This document shows positions 25,377 to 35,374 of a stretch of DNA of 64,000 bases, in pieces. The DNA lies in the NCBI RefSeq assembly GCF_042879035.1, contig NZ_JBIAOU010000014.1, forward strand, positions 62,001 through 126,000. Reading direction: 5' to 3'. How positions within the stretch are numbered: position 1 is the stretch's first letter; each line of letters begins with the position of its first letter. Position numbers and translations under genes: made by a program. Source of the DNA: Rhodococcus_G sp042879035. GTDB taxonomy: Bacteria; Actinomycetota; Actinomycetes; Mycobacteriales; Mycobacteriaceae. Under the pieces are notes generated by a model. That model saw only the letters and a list, made by a program, of their open reading frames with translations. It made no database searches and had not been told where the DNA came from.

Positions 25377-26558
25377 ATGCGAATCCTGCACACCTCCGAC
25401 TGGCACATCGGCCGCACGTTCCACGGCGTCGATCTGCTCGCGGATCAGGCGGCGGCCCTGGCCGCGGTGGCCCGGTTGGTGGCGGAGCAGGGCGTGGACG
25501 TCGTCGTGGTGCCGGGCGACGTCTACGACCGCGCCGTCCCCAGCGCGGATGCGGTGACGGTGTGCAACAGGGGTTTCGAGGACATCCGGGCTGCGGGTGC
25601 GGTCATCGTCGCCACCTCGGGGAACCACGACTCGGCGGCGCGGCTCGGTGCGGGCGCGGCCTTCGCGGCAGCCGGTGGGCTGCACCTGATGACGCGGGTG
25701 TCCGAGGTGGCGTCCCCGGTGATCCTGACGGACGAGCACGGTCCGGTCGCGTTCTACGGCATCCCCTACCTCGAACCCGAGACCACCCGCGTCGAGCTGG
25801 GCGTGCCCACGGCGCGCACCCACGCCGACATCCTCGACGCCGCGACGGGACGGATCCGCACCGATCTCGGGCAGCGGACGGTCGATGCGCCCGCGCTCCG
25901 ATCGGTGGTCCTCGCGCACGCCTTCGTCGTCGGCGCCGAGCCGACCGGATCGGAGCGGTCCATCTCGGTCGGTGGTGTCGAGACGGTGTCCGCGTCGGCG
26001 TTCGACGGGGTGGACTACGTCGCGCTCGGGCACCTGCACTCGCCGCAGGCGCTGACCGACCGGGTGCGGTACTCGGGGTCACCGCTGCCGTACTCGTTCG
26101 GCGAGCGCACGCATCGCAAGGCGGTGTGGATCGTCGACCTCGACGCGACGGGACTGCACCACGTCGAGCGCCACGATCTCCCGGTGGTCCGCGGGCTCAG
26201 CCAAGTGACGGGCACGGTCGCGGAACTGCTCGAGGGGGACGCGTACGCCTCCGTCGCCGACGACTACGTCTCGGCGGTCCTGACCGACCCGGTCCGCCCG
26301 GTCGACGCGATGCGGATCCTGCGGGACCGGTTCCCGCATCTAGTGCACCTGGAATGGATCCGCCCGGAAGGCGACCCGGAACTGAAGTACCGCGACCGGG
26401 TGCGGGGACGCACCGACCTCGAGATCGTCACCAGCTTCGTGACCGACATGCGCGGCGAGCCGACCTCCGGTGAGTTGCGGTGGGTGGAGAAGGCTCTCGG
26501 TGCCGCGGCGCGGGAGGTGGACGGCCCCGCGAGGGCCGCCGAGGAGTCCGTCGCGTGA
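25377..26558 (+). CDS. sbcD: SbcD nuclease subunit (Mre11-like)
   Basis: A 393-aa metallophosphoesterase subunit of the SbcCD complex that cuts DNA ends and hairpins. The metal-ligand motifs appear in order: TSDWHIG, PGDVYDRA, SGNHDSAA and GHLHSP. ATG 25377 is preferred over upstream in-frame codons because MRILHTSDWH is the family start. Its stop overlaps the sbcC GTG (GTGA). Confidence 0.95.
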   Translation: MRILHTSDWHIGRTFHGVDLLADQAAALAAVARLVAEQGVDVVVVPGDVYDRAVPSADAVTVCNRGFEDIRAAGAVIVATSGNHDSAARLGAGAAFAAAGGLHLMTRVSEVASPVILTDEHGPVAFYGIPYLEPETTRVELGVPTARTHADILDAATGRIRTDLGQRTVDAPALRSVVLAHAFVVGAEPTGSERSISVGGVETVSASAFDGVDYVALGHLHSPQALTDRVRYSGSPLPYSFGERTHRKAVWIVDLDATGLHHVERHDLPVVRGLSQVTGTVAELLEGDAYASVADDYVSAVLTDPVRPVDAMRILRDRFPHLVHLEWIRPEGDPELKYRDRVRGRTDLEIVTSFVTDMRGEPTSGELRWVEKALGAAAREVDGPARAAEESVA

Positions 26559-29536
26559 GGCTCCATCACCTCGAGGTCACCGCGTTCGGGCCGTTCGGCG
26601 GGACCGTGGAGGTCGACTTCGACGAACTCGGTGCCGACGGGCTGTTCCTGTTGCACGGCCAGACCGGTGCGGGCAAGACGACGGTCCTCGACGCGGTGGC
26701 GTTCGCGCTGTACGGGCGGGTGCCCGGGGCGCGGCACGAGGGCAAGCGGCTGCTGTCCGACCACGCGGCGCCCGGCACGCCGCCGAAGGTGGTGCTCGAG
26801 ACCACGATCGGGGGACGCCGGCTCCGGATCACCCGCAGCCCCGAGTACCAGCGCCCCAAGTTGCGCGGCACCGGCACGACCAGGGAGAACGCCAAGGCGA
26901 GCCTCGAGTGGCTCGACGGCGCGGGCCAGAACCTGACTCGCCTCGACGAGATCGGGGACGCGGTGGGTCAGCTGCTCGGGATGAGCGCCGACCAGTTCTT
27001 CCAGGTCGTCCTGCTGCCGCAGGGCAGGTTCGCCGAGTTCCTGCAGGCGGACACCGACAAGCGCGGCGACCTCCTCGAGCGGCTGTTCGACACCGGACGC
27101 TTCGCCACGGTCGAGGAGTGGTTCGCGGACCGCCGCCGCATCAGCGAGGCGGGCATCGCGACTGTGAAGGCCGCCGTCGAGCGGCTGGCCGCGCAGGTGT
27201 CCGCCGCCGCGGGCATCGAGGCCGGCGCGGACGCGGATCCGGTGGCGTGGGCGGACCGACTGGTCGACGACACCCGCGAGGTCGCCGACATCGCGGGACG
27301 GGAACTGGCGGTCGCGCAGGACGCGGCCACCCGGACCGAGGCCGCGCTGAACCGGGCCCGCGAGATCCACCAGCTGCAGTCGCGCGCCGCGGCGGCGCGG
27401 GCCCGGCTCGCGGAGGTCGAATCGGGGCGCGAGGCCCGGGACGCCCTCGCCGCGGAACTCGACCGCGCGGTGCGCGCGGTCCAGGTGGCGGCGGCCGAGC
27501 AGCACGCCGAGCGCGCGACACGCGTCGCCGCCGCCGAAAGCGCCCGCGTCGAGAGCCTTTCCCGGGCGCTCGCCCGTGAACCCGAGGGTGCGGCACTGCT
27601 CGAACGGGTGGCCTGGCCCGAGCGGGCCGGTGACGCCGAGATCCTGGCCGCGGCGGCGCGGGCGTGGGTGACGGAGACGGGCCGGCTCGGTGAGCTGCTC
27701 ACCGCGGACGAGCAGCGGCGGTCCGCGCACGCGGAACTCGAGGGGGTTCGTCGCCGGCGAGCGGACCGTGCCGCCGCCGCTGCCGAGGTGGAATCCCGAC
27801 GGTCCGCGGTACCCGCCGAGATCGAGCGGTGCGACGCCGAGCTGGCCCGGGTACGGGCGGTCGCGGCGACGGTGCCGATGCTCACCGAGCGGCGCGCCGC
27901 CGCGCGGGAACGACTTTCCGCGGCAATCGAACTGGACCGCGCCCGAGCCCAGCGTGCCGCTGCCGAGGACCGGCTCGAGGGGGCTCGGCGAGCCCATCTG
28001 GGGGCACGGGAGGTGCTCGTCGACCTGCGGGAGCGGCGGATCGCCGGAATGGCCGCCGAACTGGCCGCCGCGCTCGCCGCCGGCGAGCACTGCCCGGTGT
28101 GCGGGGCCACCGAGCATCCCGACCTCGCCCGGCCCGCCGACGGCGCGGTCACGAAGGCCGACGAGGAGGCCGCGCGGTCCGCGGAGCAGCGCCGCAGCCG
28201 CGACCTCGAGGTGGCCTCGGCGGCTACGGCCGAACTGGACCGGACGATCCGGGTGCTCGCCGACCGCGCCGGCGACGCCGACCGGGACGCCCTGGCCGTG
28301 ATCCTCGCATCCGCCGAGGAAGCCGTCGCCGCGGCCGAGGCGACCGCAGCCGCGGAATCCCGTGTGGCGGGGGCGCTGTCGCGACTGCGCGACGAGAGCG
28401 AGACGCTCGGTCGGCGCGCCGAGGAACTGGCCGCGGAGGTGGCCGCGCTCGACCAGCGGGTCGCCGACGACACCCGCAGGCTCGGCGAACTGGACGAGAC
28501 GATCGCGCGGGCGATCGGTGCGGAGACGGACCTGCGGTCGCGGCGTGACCGGCTCGGGGCCCTCGCCGCCGCCGCCGACGGTCTGCGTGACCAGCGCGCG
28601 TCGGCGTCGCGGGCGGCGGCTGCGGCGGCGGAGTCCGCGGCGAGCGCGCAGGAGGCTTCTCGCGCAGCGGGTTTCGACGACATCGAGCGGGCGCGCGCCG
28701 CGGTGCGCACCCAGCAGCGCATCGACGAGATCGGTGGCGTGCTCACCGCCGCCCGCGAGGAGAAGGTGCGCGCGGACGCCGTCCTCGACGACCCGGCGGT
28801 GGTGGAGGCGCTGACGCTCGCACCCGCCGACGTGCCCGCGGCCGAGGCTGCCCACGCGGCCGCGGTGCAGGTGCGCGATGCCGCACTGACCGCCGCGAAG
28901 GTGGCCGACGAGTGTGCCGCCAAGGTCGAGCACTACGCGCAGGCCCTCGCCGCGAAGGTGGGCGAACTCGGTCCGGCGCTGCGCCGGCACGAGGAGCTCG
29001 CGGTGCTGGCCGATGTGATTGCCGGTCGTGGGCAGAACGCGCGGAAGATGTCGCTGCGTTCGTACGTCCTGGCGGCCCGGCTCGAGGAGGTCGCGTTGTC
29101 GGCGTCGGTGCGACTTCGTCGCATGTCCGGGGGGCGTTACGAATTCGTCCACGAGGACGGCGCCGGTCCGCGCGGCAAACGCGGCGGTCTCGGCCTCGAC
29201 ATCCGCGACGACTTCACCGGTGTGGTGCGGCCCGCGAAGACGCTGTCCGGCGGCGAGTCCTTCCTCGCGTCCCTGTCGTTGGCGCTGGGACTGGCGGACG
29301 TGGTGGCCGCCGAGTCCGGGGGAGTCGTCCTCGACACCATGTTCATCGACGAGGGTTTCGGCACCCTCGACGCCGAGACCCTCGAATCGGTGATGGGTGT
29401 GCTCGACGAGCTGCGCGAGGGCGGACGGGTCGTCGGCATCGTCAGTCACGTCGACGAGATGCGGCAGCGGATCCCGAGCCGGCTGCACGTGCTGCGCGGC
29501 CGGACCGGGTCCACCCTGCGGGCGGTGGCGGGTTAG
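26555..29536 (+). CDS. sbcC: SbcC ATPase subunit (Rad50-like)
   Basis: A 993-aa SMC-like ATPase partner of SbcD. Walker A GQTGAGKTT is near residue 34, long coiled coils flank a zinc hook CPVC at about residue 512, the ABC signature is LSGGESF and Walker B is DTMFIDEGFGTLD. GTG 26555 overlaps the sbcD stop. The Ala/Arg/Glu-rich coiled coil gives long spurious reading frames on the other strand. Confidence 0.95.
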   Translation: MRLHHLEVTAFGPFGGTVEVDFDELGADGLFLLHGQTGAGKTTVLDAVAFALYGRVPGARHEGKRLLSDHAAPGTPPKVVLETTIGGRRLRITRSPEYQRPKLRGTGTTRENAKASLEWLDGAGQNLTRLDEIGDAVGQLLGMSADQFFQVVLLPQGRFAEFLQADTDKRGDLLERLFDTGRFATVEEWFADRRRISEAGIATVKAAVERLAAQVSAAAGIEAGADADPVAWADRLVDDTREVADIAGRELAVAQDAATRTEAALNRAREIHQLQSRAAAARARLAEVESGREARDALAAELDRAVRAVQVAAAEQHAERATRVAAAESARVESLSRALAREPEGAALLERVAWPERAGDAEILAAAARAWVTETGRLGELLTADEQRRSAHAELEGVRRRRADRAAAAAEVESRRSAVPAEIERCDAELARVRAVAATVPMLTERRAAARERLSAAIELDRARAQRAAAEDRLEGARRAHLGAREVLVDLRERRIAGMAAELAAALAAGEHCPVCGATEHPDLARPADGAVTKADEEAARSAEQRRSRDLEVASAATAELDRTIRVLADRAGDADRDALAVILASAEEAVAAAEATAAAESRVAGALSRLRDESETLGRRAEELAAEVAALDQRVADDTRRLGELDETIARAIGAETDLRSRRDRLGALAAAADGLRDQRASASRAAAAAAESAASAQEASRAAGFDDIERARAAVRTQQRIDEIGGVLTAAREEKVRADAVLDDPAVVEALTLAPADVPAAEAAHAAAVQVRDAALTAAKVADECAAKVEHYAQALAAKVGELGPALRRHEELAVLADVIAGRGQNARKMSLRSYVLAARLEEVALSASVRLRRMSGGRYEFVHEDGAGPRGKRGGLGLDIRDDFTGVVRPAKTLSGGESFLASLSLALGLADVVAAESGGVVLDTMFIDEGFGTLDAETLESVMGVLDELREGGRVVGIVSHVDEMRQRIPSRLHVLRGRTGSTLRAVAG

Positions 29537-30732
29537 CCGGCGGCGTCGGCAGGCGGCGTCTCGCCCGGAGGTTCGGTGACGTCGACTGCCGTGGCGTCGA
29601 CCGACTCGGGGGCTTCCTGCTCGTCGAGTTTGCGGTCCACCTGTTCGCCGACGTAGCGGATCACGACGGCGACGCAGGCGGCGACGGGGACGGCGAGGAA
29701 CGCGCCGACGATGCCGAACAGCGAGCTACCGCCGGTGACGGCGAGAAGCACGATCACGGCGTGCAGGTTCATGCTGCGGCTCTGCAACACCGGCTGCAGC
29801 ACGTTGCCCTCGAGTTGCTGTACGGCGAGGACGATGATGAGGATGATCAGGGCGGTGGTCCAGCCCTTCGCGACCAGAGCCACCAGCACGGCGAGGGCAC
29901 CGGCGACGAAGGCGCCGACGATCGGGATGAATCCGCCGAGGAACGTGAGGACGGCGAGGACCGGGGCCAGCGGGACACCGAGGATCACCAGACCGAGTCC
30001 GATGAAGAACGCGTCGACGAAACTGACGAGGGCCTGGGTGCGGATGAATCCGCCGAGGGTGTCCCACACCCGGATCGAGACGGCCTCGAAGTGCCTGCCC
30101 GCGCGGCCACCGGAGACCGAGTGCAACCACGGCAGGAACCGCGGCCCGTCCTTGATGAAGAAGAACGCGAGCACGATCACGAGGAAGACGGTGATGAGCA
30201 TCGACCCGGCGGCGCTGACGCCGGAGAACACGCCGGTCGCGATGGACTGCGCGCTGGACTGCAGTTTCGACGTGATCGCGTTGACCGCGGAGTCGATCTG
30301 GTCGTCGCGCAGGTTGATCGGCGGCCCCTGCACCCAGTCCTGCACCTGGTGCAGGCCCTCGGTGGCCTTGTTGGCCAGCTCGGGGGCCTGATCCACCACC
30401 GACGGGACGATCAGCGCGATCACGCCGGTGAGGACGGCGAAGAACCCGGCGATGGTGATGCCCGCGGCGGCGGCCGGCGGGATGCCGCGACTGGTCATGG
30501 CGCGCGTCGGGGGCCACAACACGGTCGCGACGACGACGGCCATCAGGACCGGGAGGACGACCACCCACAGCTTGCCGAGCATCGTCCACGTCACCCAGGC
30601 ACCGGCGGCGATCGCGACGAGGCACAGCGACCACTTGGCGAGCCACATGCCGCCGGCGCCGATGACGTCGCCGCGATCGCGGAACCGTCGGCGCTTCGGC
30701 TTCTGGTCTGCAGTGCTGGGGGTCTCGCTCAC
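29533..30732 (-). CDS. AI-2E/PerM family membrane transporter
   Basis: A 399-aa membrane protein with about eight helices. A PerM-type large loop lies around residues 120-190, and the motifs PIVGAFVAGALAVLVAL and VLQPVLQSRSMNLHAVIVLLA are present; the charged C-tail is acidic. The substrate is unknown; the AI-2 name is historical. GTG 30732 has AAGGA close upstream. It converges on sbcC with a 4-bp overlap of stops. The equivalent gene occurs in the same neighbourhood in mycobacteria (Rv1101c). Confidence 0.8.
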   Translation of the reverse strand: MSETPSTADQKPKRRRFRDRGDVIGAGGMWLAKWSLCLVAIAAGAWVTWTMLGKLWVVVLPVLMAVVVATVLWPPTRAMTSRGIPPAAAAGITIAGFFAVLTGVIALIVPSVVDQAPELANKATEGLHQVQDWVQGPPINLRDDQIDSAVNAITSKLQSSAQSIATGVFSGVSAAGSMLITVFLVIVLAFFFIKDGPRFLPWLHSVSGGRAGRHFEAVSIRVWDTLGGFIRTQALVSFVDAFFIGLGLVILGVPLAPVLAVLTFLGGFIPIVGAFVAGALAVLVALVAKGWTTALIILIIVLAVQQLEGNVLQPVLQSRSMNLHAVIVLLAVTGGSSLFGIVGAFLAVPVAACVAVVIRYVGEQVDRKLDEQEAPESVDATAVDVTEPPGETPPADAAG

Positions 30733-30766
30733 GTTCGGTCCTTCCAGACTGGGCACGTGGGCGAAT

Positions 30767-31270
30767 CTACCTGTCGGCGTGCTCGTGGGAGAGGAGCCAG
30801 CGTTTCGTCGGCAATCCCCACCGGAACCCGCCGAGAGCCCCACCGACCCGCAACACGCGGTGGCACGGCACGAACAGGGCGGCGGCGTTGCGGGCGCAGG
30901 CCGACGCCGCACCGCGCACCGCGGCCGGGCGTCCGGCGAGCGCGGCGAACTCGGTGTAGGTGACGGGTTCCCCGGCGGGCACCTTGCGCAGGACGTCCCA
31001 CGCGTGTTCGAGGAATTCACCCGAGTGTTGTTTCACGGGAATCGAATCGATGCACGACAGGTCACCGGCGTGGTAGTCGGTGACCGCCCGGGTGACGGCG
31101 CCGAGGTCGGTGCGTGCGACGGTCGTCGCGGGTCGCAGCCGGGGGTGGATCAGCGGGATCAGCACTGCCGCGTCGGGTGTCCAACCGGACGCCAGGACGA
31201 CGCCGTCGGCGTCGACGATCGCGGTGAACGGCCCGGCGGGGGTGTCGACCGTGCAGTGGTGGATGGTCAT
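30767..31270 (-). CDS. ogt: Methylated-DNA-protein cysteine methyltransferase
   Basis: A 167-aa suicide repair protein that removes alkyl groups from O6-alkylguanine. The active-site motif is VPCHRVLRVGG at about residue 134, preceded by the helix-turn-helix region GRPAAVRGAASACARNA. ATG 31270 overlaps the stop of the adaA-alkA gene by 4 nt, forming a DNA alkylation-repair operon. Confidence 0.93.
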   Translation of the reverse strand: MTIHHCTVDTPAGPFTAIVDADGVVLASGWTPDAAVLIPLIHPRLRPATTVARTDLGAVTRAVTDYHAGDLSCIDSIPVKQHSGEFLEHAWDVLRKVPAGEPVTYTEFAALAGRPAAVRGAASACARNAAALFVPCHRVLRVGGALGGFRWGLPTKRWLLSHEHADR

Positions 31271-32739
31271 CGGGCTTCCTCCGATTCGGCGGGGGCGGGA
31301 TTTCGGCGGGCGAGCAGTGCGGTGCGCCACAGGTGCATCGACGCGTAGGAGCGCCACGGTGCCCAGCGGTCGGTGTCGTCGAGCCGAACGCCGAGCAGAC
31401 CCGCTCCGCGGACAGCGACGAGGTCGGTGCCGAGCAGGACGTCGGGGTCGGCGAGGGTGCGCATGACCACGTAGTCCGCGGTCCAGGGTCCGACCCCGCG
31501 CAGCGTCAGCAGGTCGGTGCGCAACTCGTCGGGGTCGCGTCCCGGGTGCAGCGCGACGGTACCGCCGGCGAGCGCCCCGGCGACGGCGACCACCGCATCG
31601 ATCCGGCGGGCGGGCCCGGTGAGCACCTCGCGGCCGCGCGTCGCGATCGTTGCGGCATCGGGGAACGCGTGTGTCAGATACGGATCCTCGATCGGATCGC
31701 CCAGCTCCGCCACCAGCCTCGCAGTGTGTGTCACCGCTGCGGACACGGAGATCTGTTGCCCGATCATGGTGCGCAGCAACAGTTCCGACGGGTCGACGCA
31801 GCCGGGGACCCGGATGCCGGGTGCCGCGTCGACCGCGGGTCGCAGTCGTGGATCGGTGCGCAGGGCCTCGTCGACGGCCTCCGGGTCGGCGTCCAGGTCG
31901 AGCAGGTGCCGCAGCCGCGCGACCGCGGGGGCGAGGTCGCGCATGTCGTGGAGCGTCAGGTCGGTCCGGACGTGGTCGTCCTCGAAACGCACCGCCGCGA
32001 CCCCGACCCCGCGCGGCAGTCGCAGCACGCGCCGGTAGTCGCCGTCCGACCAGCGTTCGAGTCCGGGCACGGCGTGCGCCGCCAGGAACCAGTCGAACCA
32101 CGCGCGGTCCAGCGGAGGTCGATACGGCAACCGCAGCGACACCGAGCCGGCTGCGGGCGGTGGGCCGGGGGAGCGGCGGGCGGCGCCGGCGCGCATCTGC
32201 GTCGGGGTCGCCGCGAACACCTCGCGGACGGTGTCGTTGAACTGGCGGATGCTCGAGAACCCCGCGGCGAATGCGATGTCCGACATGGGCATCGTGGTCG
32301 TCTCCACGAGCAGTCGCGCGGTGTGCGCCCGGTGGGCGCGGGCCAGCGCGAGCGGGCCCGCGCCCAGTTCGGCCGTGAGTGCGCGGCCGAGTTGCCGAGC
32401 CGAGTACCCCAGGGTGGCGGACAGGCCGTCGACCCCGCCGCGTTCGACCTCGCCGTCCCGGATCAGCCGCATCGCCCGCGCGACCAGGTCGGATCGGACG
32501 TTCCACTGCGGCGATCCCGGTGCGGCGTCCGGCAGACAGCGTCGGCATGCCCGGTAGCCGGCCTGCTGCGCCGCCGCGGCGGTGGGCAGGAACGTCACGT
32601 TGCCGGGTTTCGGGGTGATCGCCGGGCAGGACGGACGGCAGTAGATGCCGGTGGTGCGGACGGCGGTGATGAACTGACCGTCGAAGCGGGCGTCGCGGGA
32701 CGACACGGCGCGGTAGCAGCGGTCGAAGTCCAGGTTCAT
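31267..32739 (-). CDS. AdaA regulator-AlkA DNA glycosylase fusion
   Basis: A 490-aa repair protein. The N-terminal Ada zinc domain (residues 1-75, TGIYCRPSCPAITP and CRRC) accepts methyl groups from phosphotriesters. An AraC-type HTH follows (about 80-185, FSSIRQFNDTVREVF), then an AlkA-like domain (about 200-480) with GIRVPGCVDPSELL and the helix-hairpin-helix LRGVGPWTADYVVMR, whose Asp is catalytic. Fusion of sensor and glycosylase is common in actinobacteria. It is coupled to ogt downstream and probably activates its own operon on methylation. Confidence 0.92.
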   Translation of the reverse strand: MNLDFDRCYRAVSSRDARFDGQFITAVRTTGIYCRPSCPAITPKPGNVTFLPTAAAAQQAGYRACRRCLPDAAPGSPQWNVRSDLVARAMRLIRDGEVERGGVDGLSATLGYSARQLGRALTAELGAGPLALARAHRAHTARLLVETTTMPMSDIAFAAGFSSIRQFNDTVREVFAATPTQMRAGAARRSPGPPPAAGSVSLRLPYRPPLDRAWFDWFLAAHAVPGLERWSDGDYRRVLRLPRGVGVAAVRFEDDHVRTDLTLHDMRDLAPAVARLRHLLDLDADPEAVDEALRTDPRLRPAVDAAPGIRVPGCVDPSELLLRTMIGQQISVSAAVTHTARLVAELGDPIEDPYLTHAFPDAATIATRGREVLTGPARRIDAVVAVAGALAGGTVALHPGRDPDELRTDLLTLRGVGPWTADYVVMRTLADPDVLLGTDLVAVRGAGLLGVRLDDTDRWAPWRSYASMHLWRTALLARRNPAPAESEEAR

Positions 32740-32808
32740 GCCCTTCAGGGTGGCAGCCGTCGGGGCCCCGGGGCTAGCGGAAATCGGACATCACTGTGAG
32801 CGTGCCGG

Positions 32809-32979
32809 TCAGCAGCAGCGGGCGCCGGGGTTGCGGTCGGCGTCGGCGTACCGGGAGCGCCAGTACTCGCGTTCGGTCGGCACCGGCTCGCCCGGATGGG
32901 CGCGGCGGCGATGGGCCACGAACCGTTGGTAGTCGTGATCGCCCATCAGTGCACGGACCCACCACAGCACGCCCCTCAT
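32809..32979 (-). CDS. DUF466 (YbdD/YjiX-type) small protein
   Basis: A 56-aa protein (MRGVLWWVRALMGDHDYQ start, PTEREYWRSRY middle, two Cys at the end) of the KCU-star family that accompanies CstA/BtsT pyruvate transporters. Its ATG overlaps the cstA stop (ATGA), so it is made with the transporter and probably modulates it. Confidence 0.85.
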   Translation of the reverse strand: MRGVLWWVRALMGDHDYQRFVAHRRRAHPGEPVPTEREYWRSRYADADRNPGARCC

Positions 32980-35276
32980 CGGTGGTGCTCCACCACGTGC
33001 GCTGCGCCGGGAGCCCGGACCTTGCCCTCCGCGATGAGGGTGTCCCACTGGTGCTGGATCTCCTTCTCCGCCTTGGTCGGGACGAAGCCGGCGGGACCGA
33101 AGATCTTCGACGGCACGGTCTCGGCTTCGGTGTCGGGTAGGCCGCCCGCGCGCCAGGCCCGGATGCAGACGTAGACGCCGACGACGGCGACGATCAGGAC
33201 GAGGGTCGCGAACACGATCGACAGGGTGCCCTGGATGAAGGTGTTGCGGATGACGGCGTCGATCGCCTCCGGCGTCTTCGCGGTGCCGAACGACGTCTGC
33301 CCGGCGTCCTTGGCGTCCTGGAATGCGTTGTGCTGCGCCCAGTATCCGATCGCGGGGACGTCGGAGAAGATCTTCTCCCACGACGCGGTCATGGTGACGA
33401 TCAGGTCCCAGACGAGGGGGATGGCGGGGATCCACGCCCACTTGAACAGGCCCTTCTTCATCACCACGACGGTGACGACGGTCAGCGCGATCGCCGCGAG
33501 CAGTTGGTTGGCGATGCCGAACAGCGGGAACAGCGTGTTGATGCCGCCGAGCGGGTCCGTGACGCCCATGAGCAGGACCCCGCCCCAGAGGCCGACGACG
33601 ATCGCCGAGCACAGCCACGCGCCGGGACGCCACGACGGATCCTTGAATCGCCGTGCGGCGCCGCCGAAGTTGCCGAGCGTGTCGGACAGCATGAACCGCG
33701 CGACGCGGGTGCCGGCGTCGACGGTGGTGAGGATGAACAGCGCCTCGAACATGATCGCGAAGTGGTACCAGAACGACTTGAGCGATTCGCCGCCGATGAA
33801 CTGGTGCATGACCTCCGACATGCCGAACGCCAGTGTCGGTGCGCCGCCGGTGCGGGAGACGATGGACTCCTCGCCGACGGCCTCGGCGGCCTCGTTCAGC
33901 TGGGCGGCGGTGATGTCGGCGCCCGGCAGTCCGAGTCCGTTGAGGTAGGCGGGTGCGGTGTCGGCGGTCCCGCCGGTCAGGGCGGCGGGCGCGTTGAGCG
34001 CGAAGTACAGGTGCTGGTCGAGGATGCAGGCGGTGACCAGGGCCATGATCGCCACGAACGACTCGGTGAGCATGCCGCCGTAGCCGATCATCCGGGTCTG
34101 GCGTTCCTTCTCCAGCAGTTTCGGTGTGGTGCCGGAGGCGATGAGGGAGTGGAATCCGGAGAGCGCGCCGCAGGCGATGGTGATGAACAGGAACGGGAAC
34201 AGCGATCCGGCGAACGCGGGGCCCTCGCCGTTGCTCGCGAACGGTGTCACCGCCGGCATCTGGATCGCGGGCTGCGCCACCAGGATTCCGGCGGCGAGCA
34301 GCAGGATGGTGCCGATCTTCATGAAGGTGGACAGGTAGTCGCGCGGGGCCAGCAGCAGCCACACCGGCAGCACGGAGGCGGCGAATCCGTACGCGATCAT
34401 CAGCCACGCGATGGTCACCTTGGAGAGGGTGAACCAGTCGGAGCCCCAACCGGTCTCCGCGACCCAGCCGCCGCCGACGATGGCGAGCAGGAGGAGCACG
34501 ACACCGATGAGGGACACCTCGGAGACCTTGCCGGGCCGCAGGAACCGCAGGTACACGCCCATGAACAGGGCGATCGGGATGGTCATCGCGATGGAGAAGA
34601 CGCCCCAGGGGCTCTCCGCGAGCGCGTTGACGACGACCAGCGCCAGCACCGCGATGATGATGATCATGATGACGAAGACGCCGATCAGGGCGGCGACGCC
34701 GCCGACCGGGCCGAGCTCCTCGCGCGCCATCTGACCGAGGCTGCGTCCGCGGCGCCGCGACGAGATCCACAGCACCAGGAAATCCTGTACCCCACCGGCG
34801 AAGACGACACCGATGATGATCCACATCGTGCCCGGCAGGTAGCCCATCTGCGCGGCCAGGACGGGCCCGACCAGGGGGCCCGCACCGGCGATGGCGGCGA
34901 AGTGGTGACCGAACAGGACCCGCCGGTCCGTCGGCATGTAGTCCTTGCCGTTCTCGAGCACCTCGGCGGTGGTCGCGCGATCGTCCCGCGGTGTGACGAT
35001 CCTGTTCTCGATCAGCCGGGCGTAGAACCGGTAGGCGATCAGGTACGTGCACACCGCCGCGACGACGAACCAGACGGAGTTCACGTTCTCGCCGCGGACG
35101 ATCGCGATCATCGTCCACCCGATCGCGCCGAGGACGGCGATCGCCGCGAAGATCAGCTTCTTCGCCGGCGTGATCGGGGTCCGGTCGACGACGCCGACCG
35201 GGGGCAGGTCCGGATCGGTGTAGAGGTACTCGACGTTGGGGTCGGAACTCGGCGTGCCGGTCGTGGCTGTCGCCAT
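32976..35276 (-). CDS. cstA: Carbon starvation protein A / pyruvate transporter
   Basis: A 766-aa polytopic membrane protein with about 16-18 helices. Family segments include LFGHHFAAIAGAGPLVGPVLAAQMGY near the N-terminus and GTRVARFMLSDTLGN in the second half. CstA relatives import pyruvate with protons, mainly under carbon limitation. It forms a two-gene unit with the DUF466 protein. An imperfect palindrome (CCTAG, 6-nt gap, CTAGG) 30 nt upstream is too weak to assign. Confidence 0.92.
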   Translation of the reverse strand: MATATTGTPSSDPNVEYLYTDPDLPPVGVVDRTPITPAKKLIFAAIAVLGAIGWTMIAIVRGENVNSVWFVVAAVCTYLIAYRFYARLIENRIVTPRDDRATTAEVLENGKDYMPTDRRVLFGHHFAAIAGAGPLVGPVLAAQMGYLPGTMWIIIGVVFAGGVQDFLVLWISSRRRGRSLGQMAREELGPVGGVAALIGVFVIMIIIIAVLALVVVNALAESPWGVFSIAMTIPIALFMGVYLRFLRPGKVSEVSLIGVVLLLLAIVGGGWVAETGWGSDWFTLSKVTIAWLMIAYGFAASVLPVWLLLAPRDYLSTFMKIGTILLLAAGILVAQPAIQMPAVTPFASNGEGPAFAGSLFPFLFITIACGALSGFHSLIASGTTPKLLEKERQTRMIGYGGMLTESFVAIMALVTACILDQHLYFALNAPAALTGGTADTAPAYLNGLGLPGADITAAQLNEAAEAVGEESIVSRTGGAPTLAFGMSEVMHQFIGGESLKSFWYHFAIMFEALFILTTVDAGTRVARFMLSDTLGNFGGAARRFKDPSWRPGAWLCSAIVVGLWGGVLLMGVTDPLGGINTLFPLFGIANQLLAAIALTVVTVVVMKKGLFKWAWIPAIPLVWDLIVTMTASWEKIFSDVPAIGYWAQHNAFQDAKDAGQTSFGTAKTPEAIDAVIRNTFIQGTLSIVFATLVLIVAVVGVYVCIRAWRAGGLPDTEAETVPSKIFGPAGFVPTKAEKEIQHQWDTLIAEGKVRAPGAAHVVEHHR

Positions 35277-35374
35277 GACGGACCTCCCTCCCGCGGCGGA
35301 TGTGTCCTAGCTCACCCTAGGCCTCCGGTGCGACGACCGCTGGCCGGCGCGAGGTCGTGTCGGGAGGGGTCGCG

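Noticed and set aside
27300..28900. Many GCCGCC-type short repeats
   Set aside because: They are the codon pattern of the Ala/Glu/Arg-rich SbcC coiled coil, not a repeat element.
26264..29488. A 1074-codon open frame on the minus strand opposite sbcC
   Set aside because: High-GC coiled-coil coding DNA gives long antisense frames; the plus strand has all SbcC motifs and the antisense product has no family character.
31650..32240. 196-codon plus-strand frame inside the adaA-alkA gene
   Set aside because: It is an Arg/Pro-rich shadow of the glycosylase coding strand.
35306..35321. Imperfect palindrome CCTAG-6 nt-CTAGG before cstA, considered as an iron box
   Set aside because: It lacks the central GGCTA symmetry and matches the IdeR consensus poorly; arms of 5 bp are expected by chance.
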